64,000 bases of DNA from Streptomyces zingiberis (GCF_012034935.1 NZ_JAATEN010000003.1:310001-374000); one strand, 5' to 3'; positions 1 through 10,161 are shown, counted from the stretch's first letter. The notes: generated from the letters alone by a model not told the origin. Program-made: numbers and translations.

Positions 1-138
1 GCCGGCCAGGCCGAGCCCGGCGGCGGCCGCCGCCGCGGAGCCGCCGAGGAGGATGCGGCGCCGGCTGATCGACGGGGAACGCCGGTGCCGGCCCGCGTCC
101 GCCCGCCGGGGGAACGGGGGTTGGGGGTTGTCTGCCAT
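1..138 (-). CDS. Tat-exported protein, N-terminal fragment (partial)
   Basis: Only the first 46 codons lie in the window. Read on the minus strand from the ATG at 138, the protein opens with a basic leader, a twin-arginine motif (ISRRRILLGG, about residues 24-33) and then an Ala/Gly/Leu-rich hydrophobic stretch. This is a textbook Tat signal peptide, so the product is probably folded in the cytoplasm with a cofactor or metal and exported. The mature enzyme is outside the window and its function cannot be stated. The gene runs leftwards off the edge. Confidence 0.75.
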   Translation of the reverse strand, partial: MADNPQPPFPRRADAGRHRRSPSISRRRILLGGSAAAAAAGLGLAG

Positions 139-232
139 GCCCACGCAATCTAGAACACGCCTCCGAAGGCGCGCACACCGCTCCCCCGGTTGTGGACCAC
201 GGCGGCTCCCCGGCACCCGGCCCGCGGCTCGC

Positions 233-706
233 CTACCGCTCGGTCCCCAGCCCGGTCAGGGGCGCGCCCGTGAGCCGGTAGCCCGTCCACTCGTCCTGCG
301 GACGCGCGCCCAGCGACTCGTAGAAGCCGATGGCGGGCGCGTTCCAGTTGAGCACGGACCACTCCAGGCGGCCGTAGCCGCGCTCGACGCAGATCCGCGC
401 GAGCTCGGCCAGCAGGGCCCGGCCGTGCCCCCGGCCGCGCGCCTCGGGGCGTACGTAGAGATCCTCCAGGTATATGCCGTGCACCCCCTGCCAGGTGGAG
501 AAGTTGAGGAACCACAGCGCGAACCCCTCCACCGCGCCACCTGACTCCGCGATGTGCGCGAACACCGCCGGGCGCTCCCCGAAGAGGGCACGGTGGAGGT
601 CGTCCTCGGTGGCGAGGACCTCGTGCCCGGCCTTCTCGTAGACGGCCAGCTCACGGATCATGGCGACGACGGCCGGGACGTCGTCCGGCGTGGCGGTACG
701 AATCAT
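233..706 (-). CDS. GNAT-family N-acetyltransferase
   Basis: A 157-residue protein beginning MIRTATPDDVPAVVAMIREL, typical of the GNAT fold. The acetyl-CoA loop is visible as RPEARGRGHGRALL (about residues 86-99), followed by the usual WSVLNWNAPAIGFYESLGA region that closes the fold. Similarity is closest to small diamine or amino-acid acetyltransferase-like GNATs; the substrate is unknown. The open frame extends far upstream, but the ATG at 706 fits the family start. It has no Shine-Dalgarno; a TAGCTT -10-like box sits 7 nt before the ATG (714-719), which suggests a leaderless message. Confidence 0.9.
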   Translation of the reverse strand: MIRTATPDDVPAVVAMIRELAVYEKAGHEVLATEDDLHRALFGERPAVFAHIAESGGAVEGFALWFLNFSTWQGVHGIYLEDLYVRPEARGRGHGRALLAELARICVERGYGRLEWSVLNWNAPAIGFYESLGARPQDEWTGYRLTGAPLTGLGTER

Positions 707-877
707 GGGGGACAAGCTACGCCGGGGGTCGGACACCCCGCGCCCAGGGCCGGGCACCATGTCACGGACCACCGCCGGGGCGCCGCGCGAAACCCCCGCG
801 GCCCTCCGGGGCGTCCTACCCCGTCGGCAGCCCTTCGCCCCACGTCTCGCCCTGCCTCTCGTCCCATGTACCGCCTC

Positions 878-2845
878 ATGTCCAGCCCCACGTCCTCCCC
901 GCGGGAGCCCGCCATCAGCCACGGACCGGACACCACGGAGCCCTCCGTTCCCGCCGCCGTTCCCGCCGCCGTTCCCAGCGGAACGGCCGGCACCGCGGGC
1001 CCCGCCCCCGGCGACACGGCCCCCGGCACCCCCGGCGCGGCGCCTCCCGCGGGGAAGCCCCCGGCGCCCCGGCAGGCGCGGAGGCCGCCCCCGGCCCCGG
1101 TCCGCGCGCCCGGGGGCGCGCGAGGCCCGGGGGGCGTGCGCTCCGCCGCCGGGCGCCTGCGGGCCGCGGCCGTCCTCGCCCCCGCCACCGTGTCCCTGTC
1201 CCTCGGCCTCTGGGGCGTCCGCCGGGGAACCAGCATGTGGCGGGACGAGTCGGTGACCTACCAGGTGGCCCACCGCGAACTCGCGGACCTGTGGCGCCTG
1301 CTGGGCGGGATCGACGCCGTCCACGGCCTGTACTACCTGCTCCTGCACGCCGTCTTCGGCGCGTGGGAGGGCGGCCTGCTCGCCCTGCGGCTGCCGTCCG
1401 TCCTGGCCACCGCCCTCGCCGCGGCCGGGGTCGCGTCGATCGCCCTCCGGCTCGCGGGCCCGCGGGCCGCCGCGCTCTCCGGCGTGGCGTTCGCCGTCCT
1501 GCCGATGGTGCAGCACTACGCGCAGGAGGGCCGCTCCTACGCGCTGGTCTGCGCCGCCGTGGTGTGGGGCTCCCGGCTGCTGCTCCACGCGCTGGACCGC
1601 GGAGGGGCCGCCCCCTGGGCCGGTTACGCGGCCACCCTGCTCGTCGCCTGCTGGCTGCACCAGTTCGCGGCGCTGGCCCTGCTCGCCCACGGCGTGACGC
1701 TGCTGCGCGTCCGTCCCCCGGCCGCCGCCCGGCGCGGCTGGACGGCGGCCGCGGCGGCCGTCGTCGCGGGAACGCTTCCGCTGGTGGTGCTGGGCGCCGC
1801 GCAGGCGGAACGGCAACTCGGCTGGCTGGGGCCGCCGGGGGCCGGCGACTGGCTGCTCCTCGCCGCGCTGGCCGCCGTGGGCTGGGCCTGCGCGCGAGCC
1901 CTCCGCTCGCCGAACGCCACCGCACCCGCACGGCCCCTCCCCGCGCCGGACACCACCGCACCCGCACGGCCCCTCCCCGCGCCGGGAGACGCTCCGCCCG
2001 GACCCGCCGGGCGGCCCGGACCGGCGCTCCCCTCCGCCCCGGGCGCCCCGGCCGCCCCGCCCGAACCCCGCGCCCCCTCGACCTCGTCCCCACCGGAGCC
2101 CGGGCCGCCGGCCGCGTCCCGTACCGCCCCCCGTACCGGCGCCGGCCGGCCGGTGACGGTCGCCGCCCTCGCGCTCCCCCTGCTGCTCCTCCCGCCCGTG
2201 CTGCTGATGACGGTCTCCCTGCTCCGGCCCTGGTACGTCGACCGCTACGTCCTGTACTCCACGGCCGGTCTCGCCCTGCTGTGCGGCGCCTCCCTCGACC
2301 GCGCCCTCGGCCCGGCGGGGCCGGGGCGGCCGCTCCCGGGCAGCGGCCGTCGTCCCGCCCGGATCGCGCTGGTGTGCGCCGGCGTGGCCGCGCTGATCTC
2401 CGTCCTGCTCCCGTGGTCACTGGCCCTGCGCTCCCCGGAGAGCCGCAAGGACGACGCCGTGGCCGTGGCGGAGGCCGTACGGGCCTCGGCTGCGCCCGGG
2501 GACGCGGTGCTGTTCCTGCCGTCCCGGCGCCGGGAATGGCTGCTGTCCTTCCCCCGGCTCCGCGCCCGCCTCGACGACCTGGCCCTGGAACGGGAACCCG
2601 CCGCCTCCGCCACGCTCCAGGGCACGGAGCTCCCACCGGCGGAGATCCGCCGCCGGATGCTCGCCACCGACCGGATCATCGCCCTGACCGACCCGGTGGG
2701 GCAGCCCCGCGACCCGGACGCCGGGGAGGCCGTCAAACGGGAGACGCTGAAGTCGCACTTCCGTGTCTGCCGCGTGGAGGAACTGCCGGGCGCCCGGCTC
2801 GTGGTGCACGTCCGCTCCGGGGCAAGGTGCACGTCGGTCCGATGA
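878..2845 (+). CDS. GT39/ArnT-like integral membrane glycosyltransferase
   Basis: After a disordered Pro/Ala-rich N-terminus of about 90 residues comes a membrane segment ending in WRDESVTYQVAHREL. The acidic D-E pair after the first membrane helix is the hallmark of dolichyl-phosphate-mannose-type (GT39, GT-C fold) glycosyltransferases. Many hydrophobic helices follow (for example HGLYYLLLHAVF and PWYVDRYVLYSTAGLALLCG). It probably transfers a sugar from a polyprenyl-phosphate donor to an extracytoplasmic acceptor; the acceptor is unknown. The middle contains a Pro-rich insert with a 33-bp tandem duplication. The start is uncertain: ATG 866 is in frame 12 nt upstream, neither has a good ribosome site, and a GTG near 1134 is possible. 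Confidence 0.72.
   Translation: MSSPTSSPREPAISHGPDTTEPSVPAAVPAAVPSGTAGTAGPAPGDTAPGTPGAAPPAGKPPAPRQARRPPPAPVRAPGGARGPGGVRSAAGRLRAAAVLAPATVSLSLGLWGVRRGTSMWRDESVTYQVAHRELADLWRLLGGIDAVHGLYYLLLHAVFGAWEGGLLALRLPSVLATALAAAGVASIALRLAGPRAAALSGVAFAVLPMVQHYAQEGRSYALVCAAVVWGSRLLLHALDRGGAAPWAGYAATLLVACWLHQFAALALLAHGVTLLRVRPPAAARRGWTAAAAAVVAGTLPLVVLGAAQAERQLGWLGPPGAGDWLLLAALAAVGWACARALRSPNATAPARPLPAPDTTAPARPLPAPGDAPPGPAGRPGPALPSAPGAPAAPPEPRAPSTSSPPEPGPPAASRTAPRTGAGRPVTVAALALPLLLLPPVLLMTVSLLRPWYVDRYVLYSTAGLALLCGASLDRALGPAGPGRPLPGSGRRPARIALVCAGVAALISVLLPWSLALRSPESRKDDAVAVAEAVRASAAPGDAVLFLPSRRREWLLSFPRLRARLDDLALEREPAASATLQGTELPPAEIRRRMLATDRIIALTDPVGQPRDPDAGEAVKRETLKSHFRVCRVEELPGARLVVHVRSGARCTSVR
1917..1985 (+). 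repeat. 33-bp tandem duplication (36-bp period) inside the glycosyltransferase gene
   Basis: Bases 1917-1949 recur at 1953-1985. The repeat encodes a duplicated TAPARPLPAP block in the cytosolic or extracellular Pro-rich linker between two membrane segments. The duplication stays in frame. Confidence 0.85.
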
Positions 2846-2995
2846 CGCCGCCGGCCCGGCCCATCTGCCCCGCGCGCCGGGGGCGTACCCCTCGCTCACC
2901 CGTCCGGGTCTTCCGTCCGTCCGGCGGGCCCCGGGACCGTCTCCGTAGCGCGGGAACCCCGCGGCGGAACCAGGACCAAGGGAGGCGGCACGGCC

Positions 2996-4756
2996 ATGGA
3001 CCGACGGCGATTCCTCCAGTCGGGCACGCTCGCGGGCGGCGCGCTGTTCCTTTCCCGGCCACCCGCCGGCACCGCCCGCGCGGAGCCGGCGGCCGGTCCT
3101 CCCACGGGACTGCCGCCGGTCGACGACCCGCAGTACCTCTCGCCGGTCGGCGACCCGGCCGCCGTCCCCCGCTTCGTCAACCCGCTGCCCCGCCCCTCCC
3201 GTCTGGACCTGCGGCGCGGCGGGAGACACGCCCTCCGCCTGGCCCCGGCCGTGCGGGATCTCCTCGGGGGCGGACTGGGCCTGCGGACACCCGTCTGGGG
3301 CTTCGGCCCACCCGGCGGGGCGGTGGCCTTCCCCGGGCCCACCCTGATCGCCCGCAGCGGCCGGCCCACCACGGTGAACTGGCTCAACCACCTGCCCCGC
3401 CACCACCTGCTGCCCGTGGACCCGACGCTCCACCAGGCCTTCTCCCACTCCACCCACACCATCGCGCGGGACGGCGTTCCCGCCGTGGTGCATCTGCACG
3501 GCGGCCACACCGACGCGGACAGCGACGGTCACCCGGACGCCTGGTACACGGCACGCGGCGTGACCGGACCCCGCTTCTCCGGTTCGCGGTACTCCTACGC
3601 CAACAGCCAGGAGGCCGCCACCCTCTGGTACCACGACCACACCCTCGGCCTCACCCGCCTCAATGTCTACGCGGGCCTGGCGGGCTTCTACCTCCTCCGC
3701 GACCGGCGGGAACGCGAGCTCATCACCTGCCACCGGCTGCCCGATCCCCGCTACGAGCGGGAACTCGTCATCCAGGACCGCATGTTCCACCCCGACGGCC
3801 GGCTCGCCTACCCGGACGCGCCCGCGGCCTCCCCTGCCTGGCCGGGCGGGCCGTCGATCCGGCCCGAGTTCTTCGGCCAGGTCCTCCTCGTCAACGGCCG
3901 GGCGTGGCCCTGCGCCGCGGTGGAGCCCCGCCAGTACCGGCTGCGCCTGCTCAACGGCTCCAACTCGCGCTTCTACCGTCTCTCCCTGGACGGCGGCCGG
4001 CCGGTCCCGGTCACACTCATCGGCACGGACGACGGGTTCCTCCACCGGCCTCTCCCGCTCACGGAGCCCCTGGTGCTCGCGCCGGGTGAACGGGCCGACC
4101 TCGTCGCCGACTTCCGGGGGTGCGCCGGAGCCACGTTCGACCTCGGCAACGACGCCCCGACCCCATTCCCGGACGGGACGCCCGTGCTGCCGCCGGCCGA
4201 CAAGGTGCTCCGGTTCCAGGTCACCCGGCCCTACGACGCACGGGTGCCCGAACCGCGGCTGCCGGCCGCCCTGCGCCCCGGGCCGTTCCGCGTCCCGCGG
4301 CCGGTGACCCGGACCCGCCGGCTCCTGCTCTTCGAGGGCCAGGACGCGTACGGCCGGCCCAAGCCGCTGCTCGGGACGGTCGAGCGGGGCACGTCGGCGT
4401 GGGACGCGCCGGTCACCGAGACCCCGCGCCCGCACACGGCCGAGATCTGGGAGTTCTTCAACACCACGTCCGACACCCACCCCATCCACCTCCACCTGGT
4501 GAGCTTCCAGGTGCTCGGCCGGGCCGCCTTCACCGCGGACCAGGACCCGGCCGGTGGCGCGCTCTCGAACATCCGCACCGAACCGCCCGAACCCCCGGAC
4601 GGGACGGAGACGGGCCCGAAGGACACCGTGCAGGCGCCACCGGGCCGGGTCACCCGGGTCAAGGCCTTCTTCGACAGATGCGGCACCTACGTCTGGCACT
4701 GCCACATGCTCGAACACGAGGACCACGAGATGATGCGGAACTTCCAGGTCCGCTGA
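2996..4756 (+). CDS. Tat-exported multicopper oxidase (CotA / phenoxazinone-synthase-like)
   Basis: A 586-residue laccase-like enzyme. The N-terminus (MDRRRFLQSGTLAGG) is a Tat signal. Copper-ligand motifs are all visible: HLHGGH near residue 166, WYHDH near 214, HPIHLH near 495 and the terminal WHCHMLEHEDHEM near 567. The ligand layout and length match the CotA/bilirubin-oxidase/phenoxazinone-synthase branch rather than the small two-domain Streptomyces laccase. It should oxidise phenolic or metal substrates with O2 outside the cell. A GGAGGC ribosome site lies about 10 nt before the ATG. Gene 5160 follows on the same strand beyond a terminator. Confidence 0.92.
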   Translation: MDRRRFLQSGTLAGGALFLSRPPAGTARAEPAAGPPTGLPPVDDPQYLSPVGDPAAVPRFVNPLPRPSRLDLRRGGRHALRLAPAVRDLLGGGLGLRTPVWGFGPPGGAVAFPGPTLIARSGRPTTVNWLNHLPRHHLLPVDPTLHQAFSHSTHTIARDGVPAVVHLHGGHTDADSDGHPDAWYTARGVTGPRFSGSRYSYANSQEAATLWYHDHTLGLTRLNVYAGLAGFYLLRDRRERELITCHRLPDPRYERELVIQDRMFHPDGRLAYPDAPAASPAWPGGPSIRPEFFGQVLLVNGRAWPCAAVEPRQYRLRLLNGSNSRFYRLSLDGGRPVPVTLIGTDDGFLHRPLPLTEPLVLAPGERADLVADFRGCAGATFDLGNDAPTPFPDGTPVLPPADKVLRFQVTRPYDARVPEPRLPAALRPGPFRVPRPVTRTRRLLLFEGQDAYGRPKPLLGTVERGTSAWDAPVTETPRPHTAEIWEFFNTTSDTHPIHLHLVSFQVLGRAAFTADQDPAGGALSNIRTEPPEPPDGTETGPKDTVQAPPGRVTRVKAFFDRCGTYVWHCHMLEHEDHEMMRNFQVR

Positions 4757-4920
4757 CCCGCGGGTGCAAGCCCGGCACCACCAGCCGGGACGTCATCCGG
4801 GGCGTGGGCCCCTGCTGACCGGGCGCCACGCGCCGCCGCCACGGGGCACGCCCACGCCCGGCCCGACCACACCACCGGGACCACCGGCCGGCGCCCGGGA
4901 CCACCGGGCCCGCGCGGACC

Positions 4921-4961
4921 CCGCGGCCCCTGCCGACGGACGCCTCCGGCAGGGGCCGCGG
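4921..4961. terminator. Strong hairpin terminator after the multicopper oxidase
   Basis: A perfect 15-bp inverted repeat (4921-4935 with 4947-4961, 11-nt loop) about 165 nt after the stop. It has no T-tract, as is common for Streptomyces terminators. The rest of 4757-5159 (403 nt) shows no convincing gene; the frames there are Arg/Pro/Ala-rich shadows. Confidence 0.75.
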
Positions 4962-5159
4962 CACGGCACCGCCCACCCGGCGGACACCCCCGCGCCGCCG
5001 TCCGCGCGCCGGGGCGGCCACCCGCCCGGCCCCCACCAGGGTGCCCACGACCGGGGCGTAGCGCAGGCTGGAGTCTGCGCCGCCGGTGCGCGGCGGGGCG
5101 CCCGGCCCGCGCCGGGCCGCGCAGTCCTCCCAGCAGCCGGGAAGTCGCGGTGATGACGG

Positions 5160-5798
5160 ATGTCCACGGACGGTCTTCGCATCCTGCCGCTGGCCGTCAC
5201 GATGATGATGGGGCCACAGATCATGTCGGCGATCATCCTCGTGACCTCGCCCCGGGCGGTCCGGGTCTCCCTCGCCTTCCTCGCGGGTGTGCTGGCCGCG
5301 ACGACCGCCGGGGTGATGGTGATGCTGGGCGTCGCCGGGCTCGTCGGGAACGCGGTGGACCTCGGTTCACCGTCCGACCGGGGTTCGACCGGCCACATCG
5401 TGGAGTACGTCCTCGTGGGCCTGCTGGCGCTCCTCGCCCTGCGGAACTGGCTGGGCCGGAAGACGGCCGAGCCGCCGAAGTGGCTGGGCACGCTGATGTC
5501 GGCCGGTCCGTCCAGAGCGCTCGCGATCGGCCTGCTCGTCATCCTGCTGATGCCGTCGGACCTCGTGGTCATGCTCACCGTCGGCATCCACATCCGGCAC
5601 GGGCACGGGAACGTCACCGACGTGGTGCCGTTCATCCTGCTCACCACGCTGATCGCCGCGCTGCCGCTGCTCGGGCGGCTCCTCTTCCACCGGCACGCGG
5701 AAGCCGCCACGCCGGCCCTGCGGACGTGGATGAACACCCACAGCTGGCTGGTGAACATCCTCGCCTGCCTGATCTTCATCCTGCTGATCCTCTTCTGA
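5160..5798 (+). CDS. GAP (Sap/sulfolipid-1-addressing-like) family membrane protein
   Basis: A 212-residue polytopic protein with about six hydrophobic helices: a first segment carrying TMMMGPQIMSAIILVTSP, a long helix near residues 35-60, paired helices in the middle and a C-terminal LNILACLIFILLILF-like anchor. This pattern and the MGPQI-type first helix resemble the GAP family (Pfam Sap), often linked to export or placement of lipids or small metabolites. The ligand is unknown. No clear ribosome site is seen. It may be co-expressed with, or independent of, the upstream copper oxidase because a strong terminator intervenes. Confidence 0.7.
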   Translation: MSTDGLRILPLAVTMMMGPQIMSAIILVTSPRAVRVSLAFLAGVLAATTAGVMVMLGVAGLVGNAVDLGSPSDRGSTGHIVEYVLVGLLALLALRNWLGRKTAEPPKWLGTLMSAGPSRALAIGLLVILLMPSDLVVMLTVGIHIRHGHGNVTDVVPFILLTTLIAALPLLGRLLFHRHAEAATPALRTWMNTHSWLVNILACLIFILLILF

Positions 5799-5888
5799 GC
5801 CCCGGCCCGTCGGCACCCGGAACGCGCCACCGCCGGGACGGGCGGCAACCCGTCCCGACGCGGTGGGACACGGCCTTCCGCGACCGGT

Positions 5889-6512
5889 TCAGGCACTCTG
5901 CCGGAGCATCCGGGCGGTCAGCTCGGCGGGGGCCTTGTGCGGTGAGCCGGCGTCGTAGGGCGGCCGGGGGTCGTACTGGAGCATCAGCTGCACGGTCTGT
6001 GCGGTGGCGTCCCCGGCGATCCGCCCGGCCAGGGCCAGGCCCATGTCGATCCCGGCCGACACGCCCGCCGCGGTGACGTACTTGCCGTCGAACACGTACC
6101 GCTCGTCCACGACCTCCACCCCCAGGGCCCGGAGGCCGTCCATGGCGGTCCAGTGGGTGGTCGCACGGCGGCCGGTGAGCAGTCCGGCCGAGCCGAGGAT
6201 CAGCGAACCTGTGCACACCGAGGCCGTCCAGGTGGTGGTGGCGTCCACGGCCCGCAGCCAGTCGAGCACCTCCGGCTTCTTCTGCTGCTCGTGCGGGAAG
6301 GGGCCGCCGGGCACCAGCACGATGTCCGGCCGCGTCACCTCCTCCAGCGTGGCCTCGGCCACCAGGCGGAGGCGGCCGCTGTCGTTGCGCACCGGGCCGC
6401 GCCGCTCGGCCACGAACACCGGCTCGGCACCCGGCAGTCCGGCGAGGGTGTCGTACGGGCCGACGGCGTCGAGGGCGGTGAACTGTTCGTAGAGCAGGAT
6501 CGCGATCTGCAT
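5889..6512 (-). CDS. DJ-1/PfpI-family protein (isocyanide-hydratase-like)
   Basis: A 207-residue single-domain class I glutamine-amidotransferase-fold protein starting MQIAILLYEQFTALDAVGPY. The nucleophile elbow is clear: ASVCTGSLILGSAGLL, with the reactive Cys near residue 103, followed by RRATTHW. Family members include isocyanide hydratases, chaperones and glyoxalases; the substrate here is not determined. GAAGGAAACTC precedes the ATG and gives a good ribosome site. It lies 34 nt downstream of the GlxA-type regulator on the same strand, so the two probably form one transcript, with the regulator controlling this enzyme. Confidence 0.88.
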   Translation of the reverse strand: MQIAILLYEQFTALDAVGPYDTLAGLPGAEPVFVAERRGPVRNDSGRLRLVAEATLEEVTRPDIVLVPGGPFPHEQQKKPEVLDWLRAVDATTTWTASVCTGSLILGSAGLLTGRRATTHWTAMDGLRALGVEVVDERYVFDGKYVTAAGVSAGIDMGLALAGRIAGDATAQTVQLMLQYDPRPPYDAGSPHKAPAELTARMLRQSA

Positions 6513-6546
6513 GAGTTTCCTTCTCGTTGACGTACCTGACGTGTGA

Positions 6547-7503
6547 TCAGGGACGGAACCGGCGCCGATACTCGGCGGGCGCCGTCCCCAGGTCCCGGAC
6601 GAAGGCCCGGCGCATGGCCTCCGGTGTGCCGTAACCGCAGGCGCGGGAGATCTCCTCGATCCCGTCCCCCGTGTCCTCCAGCAGCCGCCGCGCCGCCTCG
6701 AGCCGCACCTGGTCCACGTACCGCCCGGGCGGGGTGCCGATCTCCTCCCGGAACGCCCGGGCGAAATGGCGGGGCGAGAGGTTCGCCCGCGCGGCCAGGG
6801 CGCCGACGGACAGGTCCGCGTCCGGGTGCTCGGCGATGTACTGCTGGACGTCACGGAGCGGACGGCGCTGTGCGCTCTGCGCGGCGAGCTGGACGCTGAA
6901 CTGCCGCTGGCCGCCGGGGCGGCGGAGGAAGACGACCAGGTAGCGGGCGACCGTGAGCGCCACGTCGCGGCCGAGGTCCTCCTCCACGAGGGCGAGCGCG
7001 AGGTCGATGCCGCTGGTCACGCCGGCGGACGTGGACACCGGTCCGTCGCGGATGTAGATGGGGTCCGGATCCACCTCCACGCCGGGGTACCGCTCGGCCA
7101 GCCCTTCCCACAGTGCCCAGTGGGTCGTCACCCGGCGCCCGTCCAGCAGCCCTGCCGCGGCCAGCGCATAGGCCCCGGTGCACACCGACACCAGACGCCG
7201 CGCCGCCGGGGCGTGCCCCCGCAGCCACGCCACCAGCCCCGGATCCACCGCCCGGGTCCCCTCACCGCCCGGCACGATCAGGGTGTGCGGGACGGGCGCG
7301 CCCGTCAGCGCGAGATCCGGCGTGACCGACAACCCGCTGGAGGTGCGCACCGGTGAGCCGTCCAGGCTGCCGGTCCGGATGTCGTACGCGCCGGGGACCA
7401 CACCGGCCGCACCGGCGAAGACCTCCAGCGGTCCGGTGAAGTCCAGGCTCAGTACGCCGTCGAAAAGGACGATGAGCACGGTGCGCCGTTCCATGGCGTC
7501 CAT
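6547..7503 (-). CDS. GlxA-family transcriptional regulator (DJ-1/PfpI domain plus AraC-type HTH)
   Basis: A 318-residue two-domain protein. The N-terminal 190 residues are a DJ-1/PfpI fold with its own nucleophile-elbow sequence, SVCTGAYALAAAGLLDGRR. The C-terminal 100 residues are an AraC/XylS double helix-turn-helix (LSVGALAARANLSPRHFARAF, then GIEEISRACGYGTPEAMRRAF). It probably senses a metabolite with the DJ-1 domain and controls the adjacent DJ-1 enzyme gene. The start could be ATG 7503 or ATG 7494; neither has a strong ribosome site. Bases 7504-7736 upstream contain no gene and probably hold its promoter. Confidence 0.9.
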   Translation of the reverse strand: MDAMERRTVLIVLFDGVLSLDFTGPLEVFAGAAGVVPGAYDIRTGSLDGSPVRTSSGLSVTPDLALTGAPVPHTLIVPGGEGTRAVDPGLVAWLRGHAPAARRLVSVCTGAYALAAAGLLDGRRVTTHWALWEGLAERYPGVEVDPDPIYIRDGPVSTSAGVTSGIDLALALVEEDLGRDVALTVARYLVVFLRRPGGQRQFSVQLAAQSAQRRPLRDVQQYIAEHPDADLSVGALAARANLSPRHFARAFREEIGTPPGRYVDQVRLEAARRLLEDTGDGIEEISRACGYGTPEAMRRAFVRDLGTAPAEYRRRFRP

Positions 7504-7736
7504 GCTGGCCACCGGCGAGGACGGCAGCAATGCCGAGATCCCCACCTTTCCTGCCACCGGTTCCCGCCATCCACCGGCGCGCGAGGCCACGGCCCCGGGC
7601 CACTCGACGAGAACCGGGGCGAGCTGGTCGGCCGGATCGACGGGGCGATGGGGGCGATGGGGGCGATGGCCCCCGCCCCTCGGCGGAGGGCCGACCAGGG
7701 CCTCGCCGCCCGGGTTGCCGTCAAAAATGGATGTCA

Positions 7737-7768
7737 AACGCCCCGGGCGATCATGAGCCCGGGGCGTT
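7737..7768 (-). terminator. Hairpin terminator downstream of tRNA-Thr
   Basis: A perfect 12-bp stem (7737-7748 with 7757-7768, loop 7749-7756) lies just beyond the 3' end of the tRNA gene on the minus strand and is followed by a short T-run, as in a rho-independent terminator. Confidence 0.8.
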
Positions 7769-7786
7769 GTGGCTGGTGAGAGGGAG

Positions 7787-7859
7787 AGCCGACTGTCGGG
7801 TTCGAACCGACGACCTTCGCTTTACAAGAGCGGTGCTCTACCAGCTGAGCTAAGTCGGC
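7787..7859 (-). tRNA. tRNA-Thr, anticodon TGT
   Basis: Read on the minus strand this folds as a 73-nt cloverleaf: a 7-bp acceptor stem (GCCGACT/AGTCGGC), D stem GCTC/GAGC, anticodon loop CTTGTAA with anticodon TGT, T arm GTCGG-TTCGAAC-CCGAC and discriminator T. CCA is not encoded. The outermost anticodon-stem pair (C27-A43) is mismatched; every other stem pairs. It decodes ACA (and perhaps other ACN), a rare codon in this GC-rich genome. Confidence 0.95.
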
Positions 7860-8163
7860 GACGCGCGCTGCGCGTGGAAGCGGCTCCACTGTACACAGGG
7901 CGCGGGGTCACCGGCCACGGCCGGACGGGGGCGCGCCGGGGCAGGGTTCGGGGTACCGGTGGGCCGCCCGACGGGGGTACACGGTCCCCGTCCGGGGCGG
8001 GCGCACGGCCCTCGTCCAGGGCGGGCGCACGGCCCTCGCCCAGAGCGGGGCCCGCCCCCTCCGGAGCGGGGCAATTCCCCCACCTCCGCCCAGCCCGACC
8101 CCAGGGGCGTCCCCGGCCCGCGGGCCGCGCCGCCCGGAGGGCGAGATCGCAACCGGATCGGTA

Positions 8164-8192
8164 CTGACAAAGCGGTTCCGTGCGGCTAGCGT
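8164..8192 (+). promoter_or_regulatory. Candidate sigma-70-like promoter of msiK
   Basis: A -35 CTGACA (8164-8169), a 17-nt spacer and a -10 TAGCGT (8187-8192) predict a start near 8199 and an 80-nt leader for msiK. The rest of the 421-nt gap 7860-8280 holds no gene; 7990-8046 contains about two imperfect copies of a GGGCGGGCGCACGGCCCTCG-type repeat. Confidence 0.5.
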
Positions 8193-8280
8193 CAGGCCAT
8201 CGGTCCGCGTCCCGCGGGCCGGACAACCACCTTTACTCGGATCGTCCGGCACGTTCCTGCCGGTGAGGGGACACATCACC

Positions 8281-9417
<1,137 letters not shown>

Positions 9418-9435
9418 CCCGCCGGGCCCGACCGG

Positions 9436-9462
9436 CCTGCCGGGCCCGGGAGGCCCGGCAGG
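9436..9462 (+). terminator. msiK terminator hairpin
   Basis: A perfect 11-bp inverted repeat (9436-9446 with 9452-9462, 5-nt loop), 19 nt after the msiK stop. A second GC-rich imperfect hairpin lies at about 9496-9530. No gene is seen in the rest of 9418-9747. Confidence 0.75.
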
Positions 9463-9747
9463 GACCTCGGACACCGGGCATCGCACGACCCGACGCGGCG
9501 CCGCGTCCCGAACCGGGGCGCGGCGCCGCCGTCTCACGGCGGCTCGCGCCTGTTCGCCGGTGCGCCGGCCGGCCTCCGGCGCGCGTCACCCGGCCGCCGC
9601 CGCCCGCCCGCATCCGTCCCCGTGGCGCCGGACGGCGGATCGCGTGCCACGGGGCGCCGGTCAACCACCGAACCCGCGGCGCGCGGGCCGTCACTCAGCA
9701 GGGTGACAGATTGCTCAATTCGCCTCACCCAGCGCTACCATCGCCGC

Positions 9748-10161
9748 GTGAACACCGCAGCCCGCCGTATCGGCCGTAGTCTCGCCCTCGTCATCCCCGT
9801 CGTGCTGGTCCTCTCCGGGACCCTCGCGGTCAGCCGCGTCGCCTGGTCGAACCCCGACACGGACCCCGTGCTCGCCGCCTCCTCGGCCCATTCCTCCGCC
9901 GCGGCCGTGCCACGCGCCGCTCACGAGGTGCTGCGGGAGCGGCTCGTCGCCGAACTCCGCGAGGAGGATCCGGGGGTGGCCCTCACCCACCTCCAGCAGG
10001 AGGTCAACCGCCGCCCCTCGCTGGCCGCGCACTGCGTGTCCCTCGCCCGGAGCCTGGGCCGGGCCGCCGTCGCCAAGTACGGCCCCCGGGAGGCGCAGAA
10101 GTTCGCGCGGCCGGTCTGTGACACGTCGTTCGCGGCCGGTGTGTCCGAACAGGCGCGCTGA
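9748..10161 (+). CDS. Small exported protein of unknown function
   Basis: A 137-residue protein. An arginine-containing N-terminus (NTAARRIGRS) is followed by one hydrophobic helix (LALVIPVVLVLSGTLAVS), read as an uncleaved anchor or signal peptide. The external part is helical and ends with a conserved-looking region holding two cysteines (AHCVSLARSLGRAAVAKYG and ARPVCDTSFA) that could form a disulfide. No known domain is recognised. The GTG start is chosen because a TACCAT -10 box (9736-9741) lies 6 nt before it and no ribosome site exists, which points to a leaderless message. Confidence 0.75.
   Translation: MNTAARRIGRSLALVIPVVLVLSGTLAVSRVAWSNPDTDPVLAASSAHSSAAAVPRAAHEVLRERLVAELREEDPGVALTHLQQEVNRRPSLAAHCVSLARSLGRAAVAKYGPREAQKFARPVCDTSFAAGVSEQAR

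Noticed and set aside
233..1816. Long minus-strand open frame (527 residues)
   Set aside because: Only its C-terminal 157 residues form the GNAT protein; the rest is antisense to the glycosyltransferase gene and is Arg/Gly/Pro-rich shadow sequence.
4764..5153. Plus-strand open frame after the copper oxidase
   Set aside because: It spans the perfect terminator hairpin and reads as His/Arg/Pro/Ala-rich shadow sequence.
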